Shown here piece by piece: positions 54,923 to 64,000 of a DNA stretch of 64,000 nt. The DNA is taken from positions 21,390,679-21,454,678 of the forward strand of contig CM055893.1 in NCBI GenBank assembly GCA_029582165.1, written 5' to 3'. Position 1 is the first letter of the stretch. Every line of letters begins with the position of its first letter. A program made the position numbers and the translations under genes. The notes beneath the pieces are model-generated. The model saw only the letters and a program-made list of their open reading frames with translations. It did not search any database and was not told the DNA's origin. This DNA is from Portulaca oleracea. Taxonomy: Eukaryota; Streptophyta; Magnoliopsida; Caryophyllales; Portulacaceae.

Positions 54923-55491
54923 ATGGGCCAAAGAAGGATGATACAAAGCTTAATTACATAGGCCCAAACATATGGTGTGTTTCTTCTTTCAAGAGGATGT
55001 TCAAACATCCTAGATGGGCCAAGATCACACGCCAAACCCAAAGTACCACACGTGCAAGTGAAGAATTCAAGCCAAATTTTTTAATCTTGATTTTTGGATG
55101 CAATTTATTCAATTATAGATTTTAATAGTTTTGGTGTGTTTTTATTTTAGAATAAATGTGAGATGACAAGTGAATTATAAACTTGATCATCCTAGGATTA
55201 GTATCACGTGTGATATTAGTAGAATAGGCGTCACTCATTGATTCCTAGATAGAGATTAGCTATTTTGTAACTAATCCATATTGGATTAGGAAAGCCAAAC
55301 CAACTAGTATAAGGTTAGTTCTAACAAACTCCCCCTAGGATAAGGATTCCTAATCCAAGGGAGAATAGGAGTAGTTGGCGTCTAGGTAGAGGAGTTCATC
55401 TTGGATTACACGCCAAGATTGAGTCTCCTAAGGTAGAATAACTTGGCTTGCACGCCATGTAGGAGTTCTAGTCCCTTAAGGACTCTCCTAG

Positions 55492-55499
55492 TATAAATA
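55492..55499 (+). promoter_or_regulatory. LTR TATA box, chromovirus 3 3' LTR
   Basis: TATAAATA followed by GGATTGTAGCCTCTCAAAGG, in the same setting as at 15890 and 8310. Confidence 0.72.
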
Positions 55500-56468
55500 G
55501 GATTGTAGCCTCTCAAAGGCAAACACACAACTTTGAATTATGAAATCAATTAAGCTTTTAGCTTTCTCTCGAGTGTTTGGATAAACCCTCACCCCTTATC
55601 TTCTATTGTATCTTGGCATGGCACCCAAGTGGTTAGGAAGAGCTTGATCCTAGGTTGCGGTCTAGATCAAGTTAGTCCTAGGGTGTCTATTATGTGGATT
55701 CAAGTTAGAAACCTAGTTCTATCCGTTCTTACCTTTTTATCAATATAGTTAAGGTAATTACATTGTTGTCTTTCTATCAATATAGTTAAGACACAACAAA
55801 CCTACCCTTCTCCTTTACCCTTCACAAACGTCCTCCCTCTCCCTCCTCTCACAAAATACTACCTCATCTCTTTTCTCTCTCCATAACAACCTCCCAACAA
55901 ACTCCCTCTCTCTCCTCCAACAAACTACTATCCTCTCCCTTTCTCCCCATTCCAACGTCAACCCCACTCTCTCTCCCCTCCAACCTTACGTCAACCCCCA
56001 TCCATAATCACCATCCAAGATTCCATCATCTTTCTGTCTTTCCCGTTCAAGATTCAATCTTTCTTGAATCTTGAAACCACAAAAGTCGTCACGACAAAAT
56101 AGCCTCCATAAAACCTCCCTTTCACGAGAACCTCCCCTCTCTTTCCACCTTAATCTCGTGAACCACCCCCACCTTCTTGTTTGGTTACACGTGTGTTTAG
56201 ACCCAATTTTGTATCTAAGTACCGCCTAAATCCTTAGACTTTTGACTCGTGTTGTGGTTTAATTTAATAACTTTTAATACGTTTTTAGTTATTTTGTAGA
56301 TTCTAGAGTTTTTACTCAGAACATGGTAAAAAGGGCCATTTTGTAGCTACTTTGGGAACCTCGAGATTTCCCGGGTCATAGTCGAGGCAAAGGCAAAGGA
56401 AGCGGGAAGGCCGGACACATCGAGAGGATAAAAAGTTAGACTTTGCTGAATCAAGTTAGCCGAGCCTG

Positions 56469-56804
56469 ACCGTACCTACGGTCCTGATGATCGCACCCAT
56501 GGTGGGTGCAAGGCATGACAAGGAGGTGAAGTGACGGAGCTTAACCGTACCCATGGTCTTAGGAGACCGTAGCTACGGTGGGTGCAAGACATGAGTAGCA
56601 GGTGAAGTGCCAAAGTGAGACCGTACCCACGGTCTTAGGAGACCGCACCTACGACGACACGAAGGAGAGAAATCTCACCTGACCTAAATAGCCAGACCGC
56701 ACCCACGGTCATGTCACACTGCGCCTACGGTGCTACGAAGAATAGAGAAATCTGCAGGAGTTACGCAGGACCGTAGCCACGGTCTCATAGACCGTACCTA
56801 CGGT
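56469..56804. repeat. Palindrome array in the LTR of element C
   Basis: Five units with pairs starting about 56469/56492, 56544/56566, 56620/56642, 56696/56718 and 56770/56791. Periods are 74-76 bp. The type is ACCGTACCTACGGT or ACCGTAGCCACGGT. It ends about 65 bp before the TATA-like box. Confidence 0.9.
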
Positions 56805-56868
56805 CCCCTACAGTTTCGCATTTTGCTGCTTAATGAAGTGACGAGTTTTGAGTAACTAACTTAGCTTG

Positions 56869-56876
56869 TATATATT
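56869..56876 (+). promoter_or_regulatory. TATA-like box in the LTR of element C
   Basis: TATATATT in CTTGTATATATTG, 65 bp downstream of the palindrome array. Likely core promoter. In element B the corresponding stretch has no equally clear TATA box. Confidence 0.5.
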
Positions 56877-57906
56877 GTTTTTAGGTATTTTAGCCCGGGG
56901 GGATGAATTTTAGGGAGATTAGATAGATTAGAGAGTTTGGAGAGGAACTTTTATCACATTTTAGCTTTCAATTAGAGTGATTCCTTACTGATTAGTGAGA
57001 GTTTATACTTGGATTACTGTTCTTGCACTGGATTTTACTGGATTTCTATTGAAGATTTGAAGACTTATATTATTATTGGAGCATTGGATTCTTATTATTC
57101 TAGAGCATCTTCCTTTGGCATCAAATTAATGAGCATTTCTTAACTCTTACTCTTTTTAGTTCATCTAATTACTCTTTAATCTATGTTTTTGTTATTAGAT
57201 TACTTGGTGTTTGTTGATTGTTGCTATTGTTGCTTGGAATATCTAGATACTTTCTATTTGAAGCATGAATGGAGTTATTATTATGTTTAGCAGGCTAGAT
57301 AAGATGATTAGAGGCTAGAACCCTTATGGGTTAGGGGGAAACTAAGGATGTCAATGGTGTATTTAGATTGGGTTAGCAACTTTAGGAGGTAATTTGTAGT
57401 GGAATCAACTTCCCACTCCTATTCGTCCCTTAAGTGGGATATATTTGGGGTACGAAAGATCCCGAATACATCCAACACTTGAGTTGGAAGGTCGGCATTG
57501 GGATAGTTTGTATTTTATTCACGAAAGTGAATAGGAGCTAACTAGAGAGTCCCGTTTCTTTAACCCTCCAGTCCGTGGTGGGCTCATAGGAAGTTAATCC
57601 GTATTATCCTTGGAAAATGAAATCCGGTGGGTTTATTTTAACGGGGTTGTCGCTTTATTCCACTATTTTGTTGCTTTCTAGTTGCGAAACCCTCTTCCTA
57701 ATCACCGTTTGCGTCCTGAAATCTCCCGACACCCATAGTTCCCATTTGACTAAACCATAGTTGTGTTTGTTTTGTTCGTCTTTGCAACCTTCTTGTTATC
57801 ATGTGATCTTAAACCTTACCTAGAGTCGATTAGTTTTAGCCAAGGCCCCTAGCTCCCTCAAAGAGAACGATAATATCGAGGTCCTACAAAACTGCTTTAA
57901 ACAAAA

Positions 57907-57924
57907 TGGCACCGTTGCCGGGGA
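57907..57924 (+). other. tRNA-Asp primer binding site, element C
   Basis: TGGCACCGTTGCCGGGGA, one base different from the perfect tRNA-Asp complement, three bases after the LTR end. Confidence 0.9.
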
Positions 57925-57995
57925 GCAAGCGCACCTAGCTTAGCTTCTTGTCTATAGGTTGTTTAAGATCATTTCATTTGCTAGAGATTTTGTTA

Positions 57996-58549
57996 GGATA
58001 ATTGGAATCTAATAAACCAAACTTTATGTCCATTTTGATCTAACAAACCCAACTTAACTTTTTGTTAATGGCAAACTGTACTTAACATAATATTTTTCTT
58101 AGTGAACCTCCACCAATTTCCGGTTACTGGAAAAATGACATGGAAATTTTTTTGCTGATTGAAATAAACCTAATTGAAATGAACAATGTGTTGGAAGAAA
58201 GGCTCAAGCAGTTGTTGTCTGAAGTGACAAGAATGGGAAATGTATTCCAAAGAATGAGGGATGAGAGTCAGAACTTTGAGCGTCTGGATGATGAAAATGT
58301 GAGTCTCAGAACCAAGCTTGACAAGGAGAAAAAGGAAGCGGAAGCTATTTTCTTTTTCTTTTTTTTTCCCTATAAAACACTCCACATCAACAAAAAAACC
58401 TCCATGTCATTTTTCCGGTAACCGAAAATTGGTGGAGGTTCACTCAGAAAAATATTATGTTAAGTAGAGTTTGTCATTAACAAAAAGTTAAGTTTGGTTT
58501 GTTAGATCAAAATGGATATAAAATTTGGTTTATTATATTCCAATTTTCC
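57996..58549. mobile_element. Mutator-like nonautonomous element (Pack-MULE type)
   Basis: 554 bp flanked by a 9-bp duplication ATTTTGTTA (57987-57995 and 58550-58558), the signature of Mutator-like transposition. Terminal inverted repeats of 148 bp (57996-58143 and 58402-58549) start GGATAATTGG and GGAAAATTGG and agree at roughly nine of ten positions by eye. The 258-bp interior carries a coding-like fragment. When it is removed, the leader reads the same as in element B (GAGATTTTGTTATCC). No transposase is present. Confidence 0.93.
58176..58421 (+). pseudogene. Captured coiled-coil gene fragment in the Mutator-like element
   Basis: From Met at 58176: MNNVLEERLKQLLSEVTRMG, MRDESQNFERLDDENVSLRT and KLDKEKKEAEA. 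The charged heptad-like pattern predicts a coiled coil. It is unlike retroelement protein and is best explained as an exon fragment captured from a host gene. It runs into a T-rich tract near 58355, after which the frame continues without meaning into the terminal repeat. The source gene is not recognised. Confidence 0.65.
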
Positions 58550-58602
58550 ATTTTGTTATCCTTGGTTATTGGGAATTTGACTCTTCTATTTGTTCCTTTT
58601 GT

Positions 58603-59804
58603 GCATGCGGACTTGATCTCGACGAGGCCAAACTCCTATAACTCCACCGAATCTGAATCCGGAAAGTATTATTCGCCAAGCTAACGCCGGCTCGAGATGA
58701 AGAAGACGACAAAGGGAGCGGGAGACGATCGAAATTCCAATGTCTGACGGAGAGCAAGATCCACCCCGTACCTTAGCATCATATTCCTTACCATCGTATT
58801 ACCTGCATTACCACCGATCCCATTATATTACCTGCATTACCACCGAACGCATCATTCGAGTTCAAACCATATTTGTTGGAGATATTTGAGAACACTCCGT
58901 ATCATAGAGGAGAACATGAAAATCCTATCGACCACATCAACAAGTTCAAGCAACTCATCGGTTTCGTACAAATGAATGGAGTCACCACCGAATACATGAA
59001 GCTGAAGTTCTTCCCTCTCACTTTGAAGGGAAAAGCATTATTGTGGCTCAACACGTGTCCGTCGGGAACCTATTCTACATGGGATGCCCTTAGCCGCGAC
59101 TTTCTTCAAAGGTTTTTCCCCAATGATGAGATGTGTAGGTTGAGGCAAGCCATCATGAGTTTCAAACAAGAATCCAATGAGTCGTTATTTGAAGCATGGG
59201 GGAGATTCAAGGGTCTCCAACGGAAGCGTCCACACCACAATCTTGAGGATTGGATATTATTGCATCACTTTTATTCCGGACTGAGTAGCTCTTTGCGCGA
59301 ATCCATTGATCATGCCTCGAGGGGCATGTTCCTCAAGAAGACAGCGGAAGAAGCAAATGTGTTCCTCCATGAGTTATCTCAAAACTCTCCATATTGGGGA
59401 GGCGGCCGTAGTCCTAGAGATGGAGGTCCTTCTTTAGAGAGCAATCCTACTATCAAATTTCTCATGAACGCCGTTCTAGAGATGCAACAGATAAAAAGAC
59501 CTTGGAAGAGACTACGAGGCAATTAAAGGCAACTCAAGAGGCACCTATGATTATTCCGGATGCTCGAGCTCTTGTGTGTGATTTTTGTGGAGGGCCACAT
59601 TCTTTTCAAAGGTGTGAGGAATATCAAGCCGAGCAAGTCCATGCTATCTATCCTAACAATAACCTTTCCTATCCCAACCCAAATCACATTCGTCCTCGTG
59701 GGAATTATGCCTACAACCAACAAGCTCCACAAAACCATAACCCACCCCTCAGTTTCTCAAACCAAAACCGCTGCCAGTACCAACAAAACCCTCACCATGA
59801 TTAA
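58603..59804 (+). pseudogene. Gag N-terminal and middle part, element C
   Basis: The expected start (MRT, then SRRGQTPITPPN) at 58603 has a stop and shifts. A 20-bp duplication (TTACCTGCATTACCACCGA, about 58799 and 58826) adds disorder. The main open frame, 58873-59526, reads LLEIFENTPYHRGEHENPID, LTLKGKALLWLNTCPSG, FLQRFFPNDEMCRLRQAIM and HFYSGLSSSLRESIDHASRG. A shift near 59500 leads to 59502-59804 with the intact knuckle CDFCGGPHSFQRC and YPNNNLSYPNPNHIRPRGNY. Confidence 0.85.
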
Positions 59805-60465
59805 ACCTCCCCAAGTGTGCAAACCACCACAACAAGAATTTTCCATTGAGCAAATCAAACAAAAGATCTCCTTAACTCAAGATAAGATGTCCTTCGCTCA
59901 AGATAGGGACCAAGCACGCATCAAGAATCTTGAGTTACAATTGGCTGAAATGGCACAACAATCTAAACCTACTCAATCCTTTCCTAGCCAACTTCAACCA
60001 AACCTCAAGGGGCAACTTAATGCTATTACATTGAGGAGTGGTAGGGAGGTTGAAGGGCCTAGAATGGTGGAAGAGGATGTTTTGGGTGGCAAAGAGGGTG
60101 ATGTGGTAGATATCATGGAAGAAGAGGATTTGATAGAGGAACGGGAGGGTGAGTTTGTTTTGGGTGAGGGAGATGAGGAAGTTCATGAGGAGGAGTTGGG
60201 AGAAGCTAGTAAAGAAAAAGAGGAGATGGATAAAGTAAGGAAAGGGAAAGGAAGAATGATGGAAGAAGAGCCAATCCAAATCATTGAGAAGCTGAAGTTA
60301 CCGCCGGTTCCTTTTCCCGAGCGGTTAGTAAAGCCCAAGTCTGATGCGAAGTTTTCAAAGTTCATCGGGATGCTTAAAAAGCTTCAAGTAAACATTCCAT
60401 TTCTTGATGCTATTTCCGAAGTCCCATCTTTCAAGAAGCATTTGAAGGAGCTTCTCACAAGATAA
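59780..60465 (+). pseudogene. Gag C-terminal linker, element C
   Basis: The frame is open from 59560 to 60465, with meaningful sequence from about 59780. It has a coiled segment (FSIEQIKQKISLTQDKMSFA), then LKGQLNAITLRSGREVEGPR and a long Glu/Asp-rich stretch. Next come IQIIEKLKLPPVPFPERLVK and KFIGMLKKLQVNIPFLDAIS, leading to protease. A TAA stop at 60463-60465 interrupts the junction. Confidence 0.8.
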
Positions 60466-60927
60466 AGAAGAATTCAAGAGAAATCTACTATCCACTTGAC
60501 GGGGGATTGTAGTGCTATTACTGACAACAAATCACCGGAGAAGTTAACCGACCCCGGACGTTTTTCTATTCCTTGTACCATCGGTGATATGCGGATTGGT
60601 CGTGCTCTTTGTGATTTAGGAGCTAGTGTGAGCATCATGCCTCATTCTATATGCAAGAAGTTGAATCTCGACGATCTAACTCCTACGACAATTAATCTCT
60701 AATTGGTCGACCGTTCCGTGTGAAGACCTTAGGGAATATTGGAGGACATTCCAGTCCAAGTGGGCCGATTCTTGATTCCATGTGATTTTGTGATTTTGGA
60801 GATAGAGGAAGACAACAACATTCCCATCATTTTGGCATGGTCGTTTCTTGCTACGGCGGGAGCAATAATTGATGTGAAGCATGGTAGTATGTCGTTGAAT
60901 GTCGGTGATGAAAACATCATTTTTTAA
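60466..60927 (+). pseudogene. Aspartic protease region, element C
   Basis: Follows the stop: TIHLTGDCSAITDNKSPEKL, PCTIGDMRIGRALCDLGASVSIMP (active-site loop), ICKKLNLDDLTPTTINL, then a stop and a shift. 60739-60927 has FVILEIEEDNN and IILAWSFLATAGAIID, in which the usual GRPF of the second block is AWSF. Inactive. Confidence 0.82.
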
Positions 60928-60982
60928 CCTCGAGAGGTCATTGAAATGACCTTCGTATGGGGACTCGTGTTATGCTATCGAT

Positions 60983-61450
60983 ATGATGGAGGTCCTTGTT
61001 GATGAATATATTGAGGAATCTCATCTACTTGAGTCTACTTGCGACAATCCTTTAGAAGCTTGTCTATTGGAATCTTTCCAATTTGAGACCCACGACATCG
61101 ATATTACCTTCTTCACCAACCTTCTTGATTCATCACCCATGCATGAGGAGATTATTATTGACGAGCCTCATATTGAGTGCATGGAGATTCAAGATACGAT
61201 CTACAAGGGTATGTCTTCTTCTCTAACTAAATCCTCTACTCCTTTAGAGCTTAAACCTTTACCCCCTTCCCTACAATGTGCTTTCTTGGATGATGAGAAG
61301 TATTGTCCTGTTAATTTAAATGCTAAACTGCATGATTCTGATCTGTCCAAGTTGCTTGATTTGCTTAGAAAGCGTAGGGGTGGATTAGGTTATAAAATAG
61401 AGGATTTAAACGGTTTGTCCCATTCTATATGCATGCATGCATTCAATTGA
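60983..61450 (+). pseudogene. Protease-RT linker, element C
   Basis: A 155-residue frame, MMEVLVDEYIEESHLLESTC, SFQFETHDIDITFFTNLLDS, then PLELKPLPPSLQCAFLDDEK and LSKLLDLLRKRRGGLGYKIE. It is the same spacer as 42900-42450 in element B. It ends at a shift by MHAFN just before RT. Confidence 0.78.
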
Positions 61451-62264
61451 TTTGTTAGAGGATGCAAAACCAACTAGGCAACTCCAGCGTCGATTAAACC
61501 CTAATATGCGTCGATTAAAGTTGTTAGTTGCTGGGATCATCTTCCCCATCGCAAATAGCGAATGGGTAAGCCCGGTTCAGTGTGTACCTAAGAAGGGTGG
61601 GATAATTATGATTCAGAATGAAAAGAATGAACTAGTTAGTACCCGAATCATCACCGGTTGGAGGATGTGCATTGTATACCGCCAATTAAATAAAGTAACA
61701 AAGAAAGACCATTTCCCTCTCCCCTTTATTGACCAGATGCTGGAGAGGTTGGCGGGTCACTCATATTTCTATTTTCTAGATGGGTATTCGGGTTTTTTCC
61801 AAATTCCAATCCATCAAGAAAAAACTACTTTCACTTGCCCGTATGGTACATTTACTTATCGGCGTATGCCTTTTGGGTTGTGTAATGCACCGGGAACATT
61901 TCAACGTTGCATGATAGCTATTTTTACTGAATTCATTGAACAATGCCTGGAAGTCTTTATGGACGATTTTTCTGTCTATGTTAATACCTTTGATGACTGT
62001 TTGCTGAATTTGGAGAAAGTTTTAATCCGTTGTGAAGAAGTTGACTTAGTGTTGAATTGGGAGAAATGCCACTTCACGGTGGAAGAAGGTATTGTGTTGG
62101 GTCATTTGATTTCTTCGAGGGGCATCGAAGTAGACAAGGCTAAAGTTGAGGTTATAGAGCGTCTACCACCCCCGGTTTCCGTTAAGGGGATGCGTAGCTT
62201 CCTTGGCCATGCCAGCTTTTATCGCCGGTTCGTCAAGGATTTTTCAAAATCGCTCGACCTCTAA
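61437..62264 (+). pseudogene. Reverse transcriptase, element C
   Basis: A 275-residue open frame with most of RT: PTRQLQRRLNPNMRRLK, WVSPVQCVPKKGG, GWRMCIVYRQLNKVTKKDHF (Val for the usual Asp), YFLDGYSGFFQIPIHQEK and [17 protein letters not shown]. The active site VFMDDFSVYV and NWEKCHFTVEEGIVLGHLIS follow. It ends shortly after FVKDFSK with a shift. Against element B a short segment after NPNM is deleted. The FMDD box is intact, but the Asp of the MCIDYR block is lost. Confidence 0.86.
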
Positions 62265-63481
62265 CTGATCTCTTGTGTAAGGATGCCCCATTCCTTTTTA
62301 TTGATGAATGCCTTGAGTCCTTTTATAGGTTAAAGCAAGCCTTAATTTCCGCTCCGGTGGTTCAACCCCCAGATTGGACATTACCCTTCAAAATCATGGC
62401 GGATGCGAGCGATTTTGCCGTAGGAGCGTGTTTGGCTCAAACCATAGAGAAGAAGCCAAGAGTCATCTACTAGGCAAGCCATGCGCTTGATAGTGCACAG
62501 AGAAATTACACGACCACGGAGAAGGAGGTTTTGGCAATCATCTTTGCTCTCAACAAATTCCGGCAGTACCTTATATTCTCCAAGGTGGTGGTGTACACGG
62601 ATAATGCCGCGATTAAATATTTTATGGGGAAGAAAGAAACGAAGCTGAGGTTTATTCGGTGGGTTTTGCTTATGCAAGAGTTCGATTTGGAAATTCGCGA
62701 CAAGACCGGTATGAAGAAAGTAGTAGCCGATCACCTATCGAGGATCCTTGTTGACTTGGAGGATACCCAACCGATCGTGGATTCTTTCCCGGATGAGCGA
62801 CTCATGGCCATCAAGAATTCTAACCCGTGGTATGCGGACATCATAAACTACTTGTCCAGCGAGGTGATTCCTCCAAATCTGACCCCTCATCAAAAGAAGA
62901 AGTTCTTTCACGATGTAAAACACTTCTTTTGGGACAATCCATTCCTATTTTGTTTGTGCAACGACGGGATGTATAGAAGATGTCTACCCGAGAGCGAAGT
63001 GAAATTTGTTTTGACACATTGCCATGAGTTCCCGGTTGGAGGTCATGGCGGATCGCAAAAGACGGCAGCGAGGGTCTTACAAGCCGGCTATTGGTGGCCG
63101 ACACTCTTTCATGATGCCCATCTTCACGTCAAGCAATGCGATAAATGCCAAAGGTCTGGAAATATTTCCCGGAAGAATGAAGCACCATTGAACTTCATCC
63201 TAGAGGTAGAGGTTTTCAATGTATGGGGGTTGGACTTCATGGGTCCCTTTCCGTCATCAAGAGGTTTCCAATATATCTTAGCGGTGGTGGACTACGTTTC
63301 GAAATGGGTTGAGGTCATTCCTTGTGCTAAGTGCGATGGCAAAGCTGTATCCAGATTTTTGAAGAAGATCGTATTCCCAAGATTTGGCATTCCATGGGTT
63401 ATTATAAGCGACAACGGATCCCATTTTATCGAGGAGAAGTTTGAGTCAATCTCTCCTAGGGAAGTATGGTATCAATCATAA
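62265..63481 (+). pseudogene. RNase H and integrase N-terminal part, element C
   Basis: 62273-62473 covers the RT-RNase H connection ([38 protein letters not shown]) and ends in a TAG. 62531-63481 (316 residues) has [32 protein letters not shown], the HHCC region ([22 protein letters not shown]), the first catalytic Asp in [12 protein letters not shown] and the second in [12 protein letters not shown]. The frame is lost after EKFESIS near 63450. Confidence 0.85.
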
Positions 63482-64000
63482 GCGGGGACTCCCCTATCAC
63501 CCCTAAACGCAAGGGCAAGTAGAGATTTCAAACCGTGCCATTAAGGAGATTTTGGAGAAAACGGTTGGCTCTTCACGAAAGGATTGGGCAGAGAAATTAG
63601 ACGATGTCTTGCGGGCATACCGCACCTCCTTCAAAACGCCGATTGGGACTACCCCGTACCGTCTAAATTACGAGAAAGCATGCCACTTTCCCGTAGAACT
63701 TGAGCATAAGACGATGTGGGCGATCAAGAAATTGAATTACGATCTCAAGGCGGCCGGGGCGAGTCGTCTATTTCAATTGGAGGAGCTTGAGGAGCTGCGA
63801 CGTCATGCTTATGAAAATAATAGGATCTAAAAGAGTGAACGAAAGCATGGGACAATAAGAGATTGAACTGTCGCGAGTTCAAAGTGGGTGATAGAGTCCT
63901 TATCTTCAATTCGAGGCTCAAGCTATTTTCCGGGAAGTTGAAATCAAGGTGGTCCGGACCCATTGAAATAGTAAGGATCCTATCAGCCGGTGTTGTCGAA
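63482..64000 (+). pseudogene. Integrase C-terminal part, element C, cut by window end
   Basis: The glutamate block [14 protein letters not shown] is readable at about 63510. 63552-63830 gives [40 protein letters not shown] and [17 protein letters not shown], then a TAA. Beyond it [19 protein letters not shown] and KSRWSGPIEIVRIL continue to the window edge in another frame. Confidence 0.82.

Larger units (their letters stand above)
18838..56194 (+). mobile_element. Chromovirus 3, second unit, interrupted by three insertions
   Basis: The pieces are: LTR stub (18838-18884), gag leader and gag (18885-19936), protease (51977-52888), RT/tail remnant (52914-53160), polypurine tract (53161-53173) and 3' LTR (53174-53319, 54923-56194). 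It is interrupted by the Tat element (19937-51971), a solo LTR (53320-54922) and Athila-lineage element C (from 56195). When the Tat element and one CAATC copy are ignored, the gag frame continues directly into the protease frame. The end of the LTR lies beyond the window. Confidence 0.85.
53174..56194 (+). repeat. 3' LTR of chromovirus 3, split by a solo LTR and by element C
   Basis: 53174-53319 matches the first 140 bases of the LTR at 15040. The match resumes at 54923-54930 after the solo LTR (AAGAAGGATGATACAAAG) and continues through the TATA box and CT-rich section to GGTTACACGTG at 56194, where element C begins. The remaining LTR end should lie beyond the window. Confidence 0.85.
56195..57903 (+). 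repeat. 5' LTR of element C
   Basis: 1709 bp, TGTTTAGACCC to CTTTAAACA. Start and end match element B LTR termini, and stretches such as the region around 57400-57700 correspond to parts of it in reverse orientation. It carries a palindrome array (56469-56804) and, just after it, a TATA-like box. Confidence 0.88.
56195..64000 (+). mobile_element. Athila-lineage element C, 3' side cut by window end
   Basis: Plus-strand relative of element B: 5' LTR 56195-57903, primer site 57907-57924, leader with a Mutator-like insertion, gag, protease, RT, RNase H and integrase to the window end. ACGTG at 56190-56194 should be one target-site copy. It sits in the 3' LTR of chromovirus 3. Proteins are similar to element B but carry more frameshifts, and the LTR is diverged, so it is probably older or of another subfamily. 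Confidence 0.9.

Noticed and set aside
58140..58421. Whole 93-residue frame as a real gene
   Set aside because: The first and last parts run through the terminal inverted repeats and a T-run; only the middle looks coding, so it is treated as a captured fragment.

Overview
The window is plant nuclear DNA, probably from a eudicot with a repeat-rich genome. I found no stand-alone host gene, rRNA or tRNA gene. Almost every base belongs to Ty3/gypsy LTR retrotransposons of three kinds (Athila lineage, chromovirus, Tat lineage), nested inside one another. Evidence for plant origin: tRNA-Asp and initiator-Met type primer sites, FMDDFS-type reverse transcriptases, a dual RNase H, plant mobile domain genes and a Mutator-like element.

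Layout from left to right. 1-7293: minus-strand Athila-lineage element (element A), cut by the window start. 7437-9181: two chromovirus LTR fragments. 9182-11123: minus-strand chromovirus 1 (gag, protease, part of RT). 11124-15039: minus-strand chromovirus 2, inserted in the gag of chromovirus 1. From 15040: plus-strand chromovirus 3, arranged as LTR, gag-less internal region, 47-bp LTR stub (18838-18884), second internal region, LTR. The second internal region starts with gag (18938-19936), is split by a 32-kb Tat-lineage element (19937-51971, target duplication CAATC), and resumes in the same reading frame at 51977. Its 3' LTR (53174-56194 in the window) is split by a 1603-bp solo LTR (53320-54922, target duplication ATGGG) and then by a plus-strand Athila-lineage element (element C, 56195 to the window end).

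The Tat element is the most interesting object. Its sense gag-pol (22756-29305) is dead from stops, frameshifts and lost integrase aspartates. On the opposite strand, between integrase and the 3' LTR, it carries two intron-containing genes with their own TATA boxes. Gene B (29542-31024) can be read as an intact 441-residue protein after removal of one 157-bp intron with a canonical branch point. It resembles the DUF7745/plant-mobile-domain group. Gene A is a second plant mobile domain gene, degraded and split by the 13.8-kb minus-strand Athila-lineage element B (33199-47045). About 19 copies of a short palindrome close to AAAACCCGCCTRGGTTTT sit only in the Tat element, upstream of all three kinds of promoter (LTR, gene A, gene B) and in their early transcribed regions or first introns.

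The Athila-lineage LTRs carry another unexplained structure: pairs of 14-17 bp palindromes about 21-22 bp apart, repeated every 71-80 bp. The same geometry occurs with a different sequence in the solo LTR, and a further copy of the array lies inside element B ahead of its env-position ORF. A 554-bp Mutator-like element (148-bp terminal inverted repeats, 9-bp target duplication) carrying a coiled-coil coding fragment sits in the leader of element C.

The elements are mostly inactive. The best-preserved reading frames are gene B, the element B integrase and env-position ORF, and the element A gag-protease and RT-integrase frames.
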